Origin: Candidatus Hydrogenedentota bacterium
Lineage (GTDB): Bacteria > Hydrogenedentota > Hydrogenedentia > Hydrogenedentales > CAITNO01
Length of the DNA stretch: 9,609 nt
Assembly: GCA_903822375.1 (NCBI GenBank)
Contig: CAIJOU010000196.1
Coordinates: 1-9,609, forward strand
Reading direction: 5' to 3'
Positions 1-6,832 of this stretch are shown piece by piece (position 1 is the first letter of the stretch; every line of letters starts with the position of its first letter). Under the pieces are notes generated by a model that saw nothing but the letters and a program-made list of their open reading frames with translations, had not been told where the DNA came from and did no database searches. Made by a program: the position numbers and the translations under genes.

Positions 1-349
1 TCACCGCCGCGCCGCCCGTCAGGCGCACCGTCTCACCCGGGAAAGCCTGCCAAGTCACCACGCGGTCCGGAGCGCCCGAATCCTCTTTGCCCAGCGACAG
101 CGCTTCGCGCAGCGGGTAGACGCCCTCGCGCACATACACGCCCCGCGCCGCCGCGCCCGCGGCGCGCAGAAGGTCGCGCGCCTTGGCCAGTGTGGCCACG
201 GGGCCGTCGGTCTTTTCCGCGTTCGGCTCCGCCACGCGGCCCGGCCAGGCATCGTTGCCCGAAGTTGACACAAAAATATGCACGCCGTCCTCTGCGACAG
301 CGCACCATGCCGCAAGGATAATTACCGCGGCAAGCGCAACTCGCTGCAT
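1..349 (-). CDS. Secreted right-handed beta-helix (DUF1565-like) protein, 5' part only
   Basis: This is the N-terminal 116 codons of a gene that leaves the window at base 1, so its C-terminus is missing. Residues 1-19 (MQRVALAAVIILAAWCAVA) form a Sec signal peptide with likely cleavage after AVA. There is no proper lipobox, since W precedes the Cys. The mature start, IFVSTSGNDAWPG, then TDGPVATLAKARDLLR and later VYVREGVYPLREAL, is the entry cap and first rung typical of DUF1565/pectate-lyase-like right-handed beta-helix proteins, which are usually exported and bind or cleave polysaccharides. The start ATG at 347-349 has AAGGA at 358-362, 8 bases upstream, inside the preceding gene. The preceding TGA ends one base before the ATG (TGAAATG), so translational coupling is likely. 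Family assignment is fairly sure. Whether it is a lyase, hydrolase or non-catalytic binder cannot be told from this part. Confidence 0.85.
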   Translation of the reverse strand, partial: MQRVALAAVIILAAWCAVAEDGVHIFVSTSGNDAWPGRVAEPNAEKTDGPVATLAKARDLLRAAGAAARGVYVREGVYPLREALSLGKEDSGAPDRVVTWQAFPGETVRLTGGAAV

Positions 350-350
350 T

Positions 351-2003
351 TCACGCTTCCTTCTGTTCCGGGGCCGAAGCCACCAGTTCCCTGAGTTCTT
401 CCACATACCGGGTGCCGGGGCCCTTTTCGGCACGTCCGGCGCGCCCGGCAAAAAGGCCGCAGCACTCGGCCACCCACATGCGGGCCGTGTCGTCGCCCAG
501 GGCCGCGCACACGGCCGCAAAGAAGCGGGCGGGATCATCGGGCACCACGGAAAAGGCACCGCCGGGTGCCGGCCAGGTCATGGACAGGAGCCGCTGCAGA
601 TATCGGCCCGGCGAACTGTGCACCTCGCGCGCGCGGCAGAACACCAGGTTAACGTTGGCCACACCGCCCTCGCTGCGCCATCCCAGAAAATCATCGGGCG
701 ACAGCGCGGGCAGGTTAAGCCCGACGCCCTTTTCCGGACGGAACCCGCGCACAACCAGCTCGGTCAGGCCGAAGCGGATGCGCTCCGTTTCCACACGGCC
801 CATGAGCCGGGGCCGCGGTGCCGCCGCCAGCGAAAGCTGGTCCGGGTTGGCCACGCACAGCGGCGCGGCCTCCCGCGCCGGCCAGCGGAAGAAATAGACG
901 GGCAGTTCGCGGCCCAGTTCCGTGCGGCGGTACCGGTCGGGCAGGTAGATGAAGCCCGAGCCCAGCGGTTCCGATGCCAGCGCCGGGGCAACCTTGTTCA
1001 ACCGGCAAAGCCCCTCGTAACCCGCGCGGAGAATCGCGCCAAACTCCTGGTGGTTGCGCGCCACCATCCAGCCCAGGGTCGCCCGGTTGCCGAGCCGGTT
1101 GGACGCTTCCACTGTGTAGAGAAAGCGGTTCGCATTCTCCCACACTTGGTCGAAATGCAGCGCGCCGACCGGAGTGTCCCCGAGCATCCGTTTCGCCGCA
1201 GGCTGAATCAGCGGGTCGCGCTCGGTCAGCAGCAACTCGGTGGCCTTCTCCAGCGTTTCCTCGCGGAAGAATCCCTTGTAGAGCGGGGAGGCGGCAACCA
1301 TGAAGGCCCGGCTATCGTTCCACTTGGTGTGAATGATGTTGCTCGGCCTGGCTGTGCCCGAAGTCCGTCTGCCTGCGGGTCGCCCCCCCGCCGGGGAGCG
1401 CTTGGCGGCCGGTTTGGCCACCGGAGGCGCACCGACCGGAGCTGCGGCTGCCGGCTTGGGCGCGGGAACATCGCCGGTCCGCCGGTCAGGCCGTGCCGGT
1501 GCTGACGAACCGCCGCCCCGGGGCCGACTGGGAGCGCCTGTCTTTCCCGCGGAGGCGGGCATCTCCCTGGCAGTCTTTGGTGCCGAAGTCGACGGGCCAA
1601 AGGTGCGCGCGCGTTTCTCGTCAGAACGACCGGGACCGGAAGGTCGTGCCGGACGGGCACCGGCCGGCTTGGGCGCGCCGCGGTCACGGCCTTTTCTCTC
1701 AGGACGTGCCGATGAGGCAGACGGGCCGCCGCCCCTGGCGGCTTTCGGGGCCGACGTCGGCGGCCCAAAGGTACGCACCCGTTTCTCGTCGGAACGACCG
1801 GGTCCGGAAGGACGTGCAGGACGGGCACCGGCCGGCTTGGGCGCGGCAGTGTCGCTGGTCCGCTTCGCAGCAGGCCGACCGGGTCCGGGGTTGCCGGAGG
1901 GCTTGCCACGTTTTTGCGATGACCCCGCCGGACCGGAAGGTTTCGACGGCTTGGCGCCAAAATGGGAAGGTCCGGGTTTTCCGGAACGTTTGTTTGTGGG
2001 CAT
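351..2003 (-). CDS. Protein with long basic disordered N-terminal half and unrecognised C-terminal domain
   Basis: The protein is 550 residues with no signal peptide and no membrane segment, so it is probably cytoplasmic. Residues 1 to about 220 are low complexity, rich in P, A, G, R, K and S, and lack the hydrophobic residues needed to fold. They include a duplicated block beginning PKPAGARPARPSGPGRSDEK at residues 55 and 111 (period 56) and a decayed third PKPA start at 182. Such basic tails often bind nucleic acids or acidic partners, but that is inference. Residues about 222-550 look globular, with mixed helix and strand, for example NIIHTKWNDSRAF, EETLEKATELLLTERD, and a Cys pair at 514-515 (ECCGLF). 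I do not recognise the family. The start is ATG with GAGGAG at 2010-2015 and a 5-base gap to the ATG. The gene lies 87 bases after the C39 peptidase gene and is coupled to the beta-helix gene. It may be co-transcribed with the peptidase or use its own promoter at 2047-2075. Confidence 0.85.
   Translation of the reverse strand: MPTNKRSGKPGPSHFGAKPSKPSGPAGSSQKRGKPSGNPGPGRPAAKRTSDTAAPKPAGARPARPSGPGRSDEKRVRTFGPPTSAPKAARGGGPSASSARPERKGRDRGAPKPAGARPARPSGPGRSDEKRARTFGPSTSAPKTAREMPASAGKTGAPSRPRGGGSSAPARPDRRTGDVPAPKPAAAAPVGAPPVAKPAAKRSPAGGRPAGRRTSGTARPSNIIHTKWNDSRAFMVAASPLYKGFFREETLEKATELLLTERDPLIQPAAKRMLGDTPVGALHFDQVWENANRFLYTVEASNRLGNRATLGWMVARNHQEFGAILRAGYEGLCRLNKVAPALASEPLGSGFIYLPDRYRRTELGRELPVYFFRWPAREAAPLCVANPDQLSLAAAPRPRLMGRVETERIRFGLTELVVRGFRPEKGVGLNLPALSPDDFLGWRSEGGVANVNLVFCRAREVHSSPGRYLQRLLSMTWPAPGGAFSVVPDDPARFFAAVCAALGDDTARMWVAECCGLFAGRAGRAEKGPGTRYVEELRELVASAPEQKEA
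1593..1845 (-). repeat. Tandem 85-base repeat with 168-base period inside the disordered tail
   Basis: Bases 1593-1677 and 1761-1845 align without gaps over 85 bases with 8 mismatches by my count, offset by 168 bases (56 codons, in frame). Both encode the same peptide block, about PKPAGARPARPSGPGRSDEK followed by R-x-RTFGP. Conservation at the DNA level suggests a fairly recent in-frame duplication within the gene, or ongoing recombination between the copies. Confidence 0.85.
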
Positions 2004-2046
2004 GGGAAGCTCCTCACGGGCTCATATTCCGTGTGTTGTTCACCAC

Positions 2047-2075
2047 AGTGTACCAGTCCGCCCCCCGCCGGATAA
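2047..2075 (-). promoter_or_regulatory. Candidate extended -10 promoter for the disordered-tail gene
   Basis: On the minus strand there is TGG followed by TACACT (-10 at 2047-2052, extended -10 TG at 2054-2055). TTATCC lies at 2070-2075 with a 17-base spacer, a 3 of 6 match to a -35 box. Transcription would begin near 2040 and leave a leader of about 37 bases before the GAGGAG and ATG at 2003. The pattern resembles the other three minus/plus extended -10 sites in the window. It could be a secondary promoter within the peptidase operon. Confidence 0.35.
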
Positions 2076-2090
2076 ACGCAACAGCCCGAA

Positions 2091-2969
2091 TCAGCGTCCC
2101 ACCTCGATGGCCCGGCCACGCCACCGCACGCGCAATTCCTCCGCACTAAGCCACCGTTTCCCGCCGGTAGGGTCCCAAATCTCCGCTTTTCCGTCCTTTT
2201 GGCCCATGTAAGCCACGGTATGCCCGTCCACCTGGCCAACCAAGTCCACGAGCAGCATGGCAGGGGCATGCAACCGGGAAGCATCTCTGTCGCGGATGTA
2301 CCGTTTGGTGCACTTGAATCCCAGTCTTCGCATGCCGTGGACCACTTCCGCATTGGAGGTGCCATCGTCCCGTGTGCCCAGAATCTCGACCATCTCCTTC
2401 TCGCTCTTGGGCACGCCGAGAAACGTGGCAATGTTGGCGCAGGCCGCCGCGGCACAGGTGGAACCGTTTGTTTGCAGGATCATCCCGTCCGGACTGAGCC
2501 GCGCCCGCTGCAATTCAGGCCGGGTGCCGCTGTGAAAAGTGTGGTAGGTAAATGCCGCCGTGCAGAGAAGTGAGGCCGACACGGCCGGCAGTGCCCAGCG
2601 AAGCAGATGCCGCTCCAGCACCGCCACGGCGATGGCAGTGCCCGCCATGAACGCCATGATGAACATATCGGCCATCCAAGTCACCGTGTAGCCATAGTAT
2701 TCCACGGGAACGGGAAGATACCAGGCGGTTACGGGATTGTTCTTGGCGGGCAGGTATATCAGGTTCAGCATTACGAACCCCAGCCCGACGAACATCAGCA
2801 GTCGGGCTTTTCGGGGGAGGTCACGGGAGGACAGGCGCACGCCGTGCCGGAACAGGGTTCTTCCGTGCGCCAGACCAAGCACAAGGCCCAGCGCGGCAAT
2901 GGGTACATCCATAAGAACGGGCAGTGGCAGCATGTATGTTCCGTTTCCACAAGCGGTTGCGGCATGCAT
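2091..2969 (-). CDS. Membrane-anchored C39-like cysteine peptidase
   Basis: With the start at 2969 the protein has 292 residues. The N-terminal half carries about four membrane spans (residues about 13-36, 56-75, 97-118 and 124-143). The C-terminal half (about 150-292) is a C39-like papain-fold peptidase. Q156 lies six residues before C162 in QTNGSTCAAAACANIATFLG, H240 lies in DGHTVAYMG, and D256 lies in IWDPTGG. These match the oxyanion Gln, nucleophile Cys, His and Asp of family C39, although the usual CG after the nucleophile is CA here. C39 domains in ABC exporters cut after double-Gly leaders. This one has no ATPase domain, so its substrate is unknown. The reading frame is open to a TTG at 3035, but that start would precede a likely promoter at 3013-3021 and adds a polar, non-membrane extension. 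The ATG at 2933, just before the first span and preceded by GGAA, is the other plausible start. Confidence 0.82.
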   Translation of the reverse strand: MHAATACGNGTYMLPLPVLMDVPIAALGLVLGLAHGRTLFRHGVRLSSRDLPRKARLLMFVGLGFVMLNLIYLPAKNNPVTAWYLPVPVEYYGYTVTWMADMFIMAFMAGTAIAVAVLERHLLRWALPAVSASLLCTAAFTYHTFHSGTRPELQRARLSPDGMILQTNGSTCAAAACANIATFLGVPKSEKEMVEILGTRDDGTSNAEVVHGMRRLGFKCTKRYIRDRDASRLHAPAMLLVDLVGQVDGHTVAYMGQKDGKAEIWDPTGGKRWLSAEELRVRWRGRAIEVGR

Positions 2970-2985
2970 TTCATGTCGTTCCGCA

Positions 2986-3000
2986 GGAGAATAATTCTCC
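2986..3000. promoter_or_regulatory. Perfect 15-base palindrome in the peptidase leader
   Basis: GGAGAA-TAA-TTCTCC is a perfect inverted repeat with a 3-base centre. It lies between the predicted transcription start (about 3006) and the ATG at 2969 of the peptidase gene. It is AT-richer than its surroundings. It could be an operator for a dimeric repressor, or a short leader hairpin that presents or hides GGAG. No known operator is recognised. Confidence 0.35.
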
Positions 3001-3012
3001 CGGCGCGAGTCC

Positions 3013-3021
3013 AGTCTAGCA
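3013..3021 (-). promoter_or_regulatory. Candidate extended -10 promoter for the peptidase operon
   Basis: The minus strand reads TGC-TAGACT, with the -10 hexamer at 3013-3018 and the TG extension just upstream. It has almost the same wording as the MntA promoter at 6833-6841 (TGC-TATACT). No good -35 is seen at 16-18 bases, as is common for extended -10 promoters. The predicted start near 3006 leaves a leader of about 37 bases to the ATG at 2969, which argues against the longer TTG-initiated reading frame. Confidence 0.4.
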
Positions 3022-3081
3022 TGGATGCACGGCAAATCGTGGACTCCGTGTGAACGATGCCCGACCGTCGCACTCGCTTTC

Positions 3082-3090
3082 TGCTATTCT
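3082..3090 (+). promoter_or_regulatory. Candidate extended -10 promoter for the GH36-like gene
   Basis: TGC-TATTCT (-10 at 3085-3090, 5 of 6 match) has the TG extension at 3082-3083. There is no convincing -35. The predicted start near 3097 lies about 26 bases before the ATG at 3123, with GGAAAGGA at 3108-3115 between them. It is divergent from the peptidase promoter and only about 60 bases from it, so a regulator bound between the two could affect both. Confidence 0.4.
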
Positions 3091-3122
3091 AGGCAAGTTA
3101 CCAGACAGGAAAGGATAGGCGC

Positions 3123-6098
3123 ATGTGGCGAAAGACTTTGGTACTCATTGCAGCAGCAATCGCGATGTCTGTCAATGCTTCCGCAGAGGGCGGCAGTGGA
3201 GACGCATACGTCCGCGCGGATACATCCGCTTCGCAGGACACCACGTGGGTGCTCGGCACGTCTCGGATGGAGCGGACGCTGACGTTTTCCGCCGGTCGTT
3301 TCGAACTCACTTCATTCCTGAACAAGGCCGTAAACCCGCCGAAAGAATATGTGCAGGGCGGCGCGTCGCCGGAATTCAGCGTGACCGTGAACGGACAATC
3401 ATATTCAGGCGCAGGCGGCGGCTGGCAACTGGGCACGCGGAAGAAAGAGGGCGCATGGACAACGGGGCAACTGCCGCAGGGAGAATCCGCCCTCGACATC
3501 AAATTGACAAATGATGTGATGACGGTGACCCGCCATTTCATCGTGTATCCGGGCACGGCGGTGCTGCGTGAATGGACAAGCTACGAGAATGCGGGCACGC
3601 AGGACATAACCGTCTCAGACGCCGGCTTCCTGGACATGCGGCTCATGGGCGAGGACTGCAAGGCGGGCCTTACGTTCTCCCATTTCACGGGCGGCAAGGC
3701 CTACGACGGGGCCCAGCGTCTGGTCACGGAAAAAGTGGGCGCCGACTATGCAAACACCTTCGCCTCCACGGCATCGAGTGACCATCTGCCGTTCATGATG
3801 CTCTACGATGAGGCGGCCCGGCACGGGTACTTCTTTGGCTGGGACTATCTTGGCCCGTGGTCGGCGCCGCTGGGCGCGGCGAACGGCTCGGCCTTCCGCT
3901 GCCGGTTGGTGCTCGCGGGATATACCCGAACACTCAAACCGGGCGAGCACTTCGACACGCCGCGCGTGTTCACGGGGTGCTTTGCGGGCGATTTGGACGA
4001 CATGGGCAACCAGGTGCTGGACTGGCAGTATCAGTACCTGTGGCAAAACAAGCACGCGGCCTACTTTGCGCAGCCACGATACGCGGTGGACTGGCCCGCC
4101 CCGTGGGTGAACACGGGCGGCGGCGAGGACAACTGGGGCTGCCGGCTGGCGCTGGACCTGTACTACACCGACCTGGCCCGCTGTGCGGGCGCGGGCGTGC
4201 TGTGGGACGACGCGGGCTGGTACGACGCCTGGGGAAGCTGGAATGGCCCCGATTTCGGCGAGGCCGTGCGCTACCTGGACAAGTCCGGCATGAAACTGAA
4301 AGTGTGGTTTCCCACCTTCCTGCGCTCCGACGGATGCCAGGCGGACCGCGATCTCGCAGGCGCGATGAAAATGGTCGGTCCATCCATCAACCAGTCCAGC
4401 CCCGCAGCAACACAGTGGCAGTTGGACCTGCTCGACCGGAAGACCCGCGACTGGGGCGGGTTCCAGTGGCGCTATGACATTGCCCCCGGTGCGGGGAGCG
4501 ACCCACTCACGGCAGACCAGGAGTTCCGTCGGCTTAACCGGGAGTTCCTCGCCGCCCACCCCGAACAGGGGATTGACGCCTGTTTCGGCGGAGGCAACTG
4601 GATCGGCGTCGATCTGGCCGACTGTTCCGATTCGGCCGAGATGACCGACGGCGGCACGCGCGACTACTCGGGCTACCACAGTTCGCTCTTCATCCCGCCC
4701 GACCTGCTGCACAACGTCGTGTACTTCTCCTACGAGCAGGGCCGCAAGGCGTACAGCATCAACAATGACCGCATCCAACTGCGCATGGACCCGGACTGGT
4801 ACGGTGACCCGGCCAGCAAGAAGGGGTACTCGCTGAAGGCAACCCACCCTGCGGGCAGCACGCTGGCCATCCCGCCCGACGCCACGCCCGGTTTGGAAGC
4901 GCTGCGCAAAGACTGGGACCTGTACCGCTACATGGTTCGCGAGGAGGTGGCGGGGCGCTGGGGCCATGTATTCCGTCCGAAGGTGGACGGTGACGACCCC
5001 GTACTGTACTTCCAGCGCATGAACCGCGAGGGTACCAAGGGCGTCATTCTAACGACACGTTCCTTCACCCAACCGCAGCAGATGCCGGCGGGCGCTGTGA
5101 TCGTGTTTCCCAAAGGACTGACCGCAGCGCTTGACTACGATGTGCGCTTCGACGTCGACCGGCACGTCGAGAAGCGTACCGGCGCGGACCTGATGGCGCG
5201 CGGCGTCACCTTTGAGGCACTGAAGCCCGGCGAAATCGTCTACCTCAACCTGCCCGGTCATCCGGGCAGCGGCAACGACACCACGCCTCCAGGTCCGCCC
5301 CGCAGCGTCACCAAACGCATCGCCACGAATATCCACACGCAGGGCGTGGAACTCCGCTGGGAACCGGCCGAGGACGATCACTGGCTTTCCGGCTATGAGG
5401 CGTTCCGCGTGGAGCCGGACGGGGCACGCGTCAGCCTCGGCAGGATATCGCGCGGCGAATTCGTATTCGACCATTCCCGGCCCGGGATTGCACTCATTTC
5501 CTGTGGCTACGAAGTGCGCGCCGTCGATGGCGACGGCAACGTCTCCCCCTTCGTGACTGCCGAACTCGCCGCGGGCGAATCCGAACGGCACCACCTTTTC
5601 GAGGGTTTCGGCAACGTGCAGGGGTTTCAGGAATGGACCTATGAATCCTCCCGCGACGGCCAGACACCCAATCCGTTGGCGTGGCATCCGGAGGCCGGAT
5701 ATGAAGGTCAATGGTTGCTGGAACCCAAAGCGGACGGGGAATCCACACCCGGTGTGCTTGCACGCACTTTCATACTTCCCCACCCCGACGCGGATATCGC
5801 GCGGGTATTCACGGTGCAACGGGCCGGCAACGTGGTGCTGCGCGGAATGGTGCGGCGCGACCTCCCGCCAGGGAGCGCCCAGTCGACGGAATGTCGTGTG
5901 CGCATTTTGTGCAACGGGCAATCCCTCTGGCCTGACAGGGACTGGCAGCAGGTACCCATCGACCGCGCTGGTGTGCACTACGAGTGCGCCGTCAAGGTGA
6001 AGCCGGGAGACCGCATCGAACACGTGCTCCAGCGGAATGCGGACTGGAAGAACGCCGGAATCGGCTGGTATGGAGTCATCGAATATGCAGGCGGGTGA
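3123..6098 (+). CDS. Secreted clan GH-D (GH36/GH27-like) alpha-glycosidase with Fn3 and beta-sandwich domains
   Basis: The protein has 991 residues, with a signal peptide at 1-21 (cleavage after NASA). Residues about 30-310 form the beta-sandwich that precedes the barrel in GH36. Residues about 320-620 look like the TIM barrel: WDDAGWYDAWGSW (361-373) resembles the GH36 DDGWF...W motif, followed by SGMKLKVWFPTF (388-399). D452 in FQWRYDIAPG is the likely nucleophile. ACFGGGNWIGVDLAD followed by CSDSAEMTDG matches the GH36 C-x-GG...SD segment, with D503 the likely acid/base and D509 an alternative. A barrel-capping beta domain follows, then an Fn3-like module (about 722-812, from PPGPPRSV to VDGDGNVSPF) and a C-terminal jelly-roll-like module (about 825-991) resembling accessory carbohydrate-binding domains. 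The likely job is to remove alpha-linked galactose or GalNAc-type residues outside the cytoplasm. The exact substrate is not readable. Start support is GGAAAGGA, 7 bases before the ATG. Confidence 0.88.
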   Translation: MWRKTLVLIAAAIAMSVNASAEGGSGDAYVRADTSASQDTTWVLGTSRMERTLTFSAGRFELTSFLNKAVNPPKEYVQGGASPEFSVTVNGQSYSGAGGGWQLGTRKKEGAWTTGQLPQGESALDIKLTNDVMTVTRHFIVYPGTAVLREWTSYENAGTQDITVSDAGFLDMRLMGEDCKAGLTFSHFTGGKAYDGAQRLVTEKVGADYANTFASTASSDHLPFMMLYDEAARHGYFFGWDYLGPWSAPLGAANGSAFRCRLVLAGYTRTLKPGEHFDTPRVFTGCFAGDLDDMGNQVLDWQYQYLWQNKHAAYFAQPRYAVDWPAPWVNTGGGEDNWGCRLALDLYYTDLARCAGAGVLWDDAGWYDAWGSWNGPDFGEAVRYLDKSGMKLKVWFPTFLRSDGCQADRDLAGAMKMVGPSINQSSPAATQWQLDLLDRKTRDWGGFQWRYDIAPGAGSDPLTADQEFRRLNREFLAAHPEQGIDACFGGGNWIGVDLADCSDSAEMTDGGTRDYSGYHSSLFIPPDLLHNVVYFSYEQGRKAYSINNDRIQLRMDPDWYGDPASKKGYSLKATHPAGSTLAIPPDATPGLEALRKDWDLYRYMVREEVAGRWGHVFRPKVDGDDPVLYFQRMNREGTKGVILTTRSFTQPQQMPAGAVIVFPKGLTAALDYDVRFDVDRHVEKRTGADLMARGVTFEALKPGEIVYLNLPGHPGSGNDTTPPGPPRSVTKRIATNIHTQGVELRWEPAEDDHWLSGYEAFRVEPDGARVSLGRISRGEFVFDHSRPGIALISCGYEVRAVDGDGNVSPFVTAELAAGESERHHLFEGFGNVQGFQEWTYESSRDGQTPNPLAWHPEAGYEGQWLLEPKADGESTPGVLARTFILPHPDADIARVFTVQRAGNVVLRGMVRRDLPPGSAQSTECRVRILCNGQSLWPDRDWQQVPIDRAGVHYECAVKVKPGDRIEHVLQRNADWKNAGIGWYGVIEYAGG

Positions 6099-6103
6099 AC
6101 CCG

Positions 6104-6153
6104 AAATGTGGGTCGCGTCACGCCACAAACTAAGTGACTGTATCGCCACATTT
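6104..6153. terminator. Nested palindrome between convergent genes, candidate two-way terminator
   Basis: AAATGTGG at 6104-6111 pairs perfectly with CCACATTT at 6146-6153. Inside, GTCAC at 6117-6121 pairs with GTGAC at 6134-6138. It starts 5 bases after the stop of the GH36-like gene and ends 12 bases from the hepT stop, so it can serve both strands. The outer stem has A/T runs at its ends (AAA and TTTT), as in bidirectional terminators, but the loop is long (34 bases). Confidence 0.5.
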
Positions 6154-6165
6154 TGAGACCGTCTA

Positions 6166-6513
6166 TTACTCTGTTTCACGCGCCAAGACGGCATCAAGCA
6201 GGGGCAGAAGTTTGGGAAGGGCTTCGGTGACGGTTGTCCACACTATGTCAAGGTCAATATCGAAATAGGCATGGATGAGACGGTTACGCGTGCTCACCGC
6301 GAGTCGCCATGGTATTTCTGGATGGGCTGCACACGTCTCGGGAGTGACCCGACTGGCGGCTTCACCCACGACCTCCAACGCGCGAAGCAACGCAAGACAC
6401 AACTGCACATCGATGTCCAAGTCACTGCGCTTGCGACCCTGCACAAAAGACAGCGCCTGCCGGGCCGCCTCAACCATGTGCATGAGCCGGTTTCGGTCCG
6501 AATCAGGCAGCAT
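6166..6513 (-). CDS. hepT: HepT-like HEPN ribonuclease toxin (DUF86)
   Basis: With the ATG at 6513 the protein has 115 residues, the usual size for HepT. It has the DUF86 outline: start MLPDSDRNRLMHMVEAARQA, then the central RALEVVGEAASRV and HPEIPWRLAV. R76-NRLI-H81-A-Y83 is the exact RX4HXY active-site motif. HEPN toxins of this kind cut RNA (tRNA or mRNA). In the type VII MntA-HepT system the paired MntA AMPylates the Tyr of this motif and silences the toxin. The reading frame extends 33 bases further, to an ATG at 6546, but the shorter start matches the family N-terminus. It overlaps the antitoxin gene by 11 bases, which supports coupled translation. All key residues are present, so the toxin looks intact. 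Confidence 0.92.
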   Translation of the reverse strand: MLPDSDRNRLMHMVEAARQALSFVQGRKRSDLDIDVQLCLALLRALEVVGEAASRVTPETCAAHPEIPWRLAVSTRNRLIHAYFDIDLDIVWTTVTEALPKLLPLLDAVLARETE

Positions 6514-6802
6514 ACTGAACCACCGCATTACGCATGACTTCATCACGGAACCGCCGACTGAGATCCCGCGGCGTTCGCATGTCCGCCTTCCGGCCGAGGA
6601 TTGCGGTCAGCTCCTCCTCCATGGCCGCCACATCGAAGAGCGACGGTATGTGCTCCGGGTGATACTCGAACAGCACATCAACATCGCTGTCCGGACGAAA
6701 ACGATCCGTCAGGACAGAACCAAACAGCGCCAGCCGGGTGAGGTGGTGTCGGAGGCAGAATGCCGCAATTTCCTCCTGATCGATACTAATGGGCAGGTCC
6801 AT
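6503..6802 (-). CDS. mntA: MntA-like minimal nucleotidyltransferase antitoxin
   Basis: The protein has 99 residues, typical of MntA/MNT proteins. LALFGSV followed by LTDRFRPDSDVDVLFEY gives the GS-X10-DXD signature exactly (G28, S29, D40, D42). D74 in RKADMRTP is the probable third metal-binding Asp. The enzyme uses ATP to AMPylate the HepT toxin on its RX4HXY tyrosine. The start at 6802 was chosen because AAGGAG (6811-6816) lies 8 bases upstream. The open frame continues to 6913, but that extension runs past the promoter at 6833-6861 and looks non-coding. It is first in a two-gene operon with hepT, the usual antitoxin-first order. Confidence 0.92.
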   Translation of the reverse strand: MDLPISIDQEEIAAFCLRHHLTRLALFGSVLTDRFRPDSDVDVLFEYHPEHIPSLFDVAAMEEELTAILGRKADMRTPRDLSRRFRDEVMRNAVVQYAA

Positions 6803-6832
6803 CTGTGAGTCTCCTTGTTTGCGGCCATTTCC

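Noticed and set aside
183..1505. 440-codon plus-strand open frame over the disordered-tail and beta-helix genes
   Set aside because: It is the antisense shadow of GC-rich codons. The minus-strand genes there have good ribosome-binding sites, a signal peptide and recognisable motifs, whereas this frame is Arg/Gly/Pro-rich with no domain.
1593..1845. Possible CRISPR-like repeat structure
   Set aside because: Only two 85-base copies, in frame within a protein-coding repeat, with no short uniform repeats or spacers.
1226..2455. 409-codon minus-strand open frame
   Set aside because: It runs in another frame across both the peptidase and disordered-protein genes, and has Arg/Pro-rich shadow composition without motifs.
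2970..3035. TTG-initiated extension of the C39 peptidase
   Set aside because: It lies across the candidate promoter at 3013-3021, adds a polar stretch before the first membrane span, and needs a rare start codon. The ATG at 2969 or 2933 fits better.
3615..4967. 450-codon minus-strand open frame inside the GH36-like gene
   Set aside because: It is an antisense shadow of a gene with clear catalytic motifs and a good ribosome-binding site. No recognisable fold.
5049..6197. 382-codon minus-strand open frame
   Set aside because: It is antisense to the end of the GH36-like gene and overlaps the end of hepT and the palindrome. No domain.
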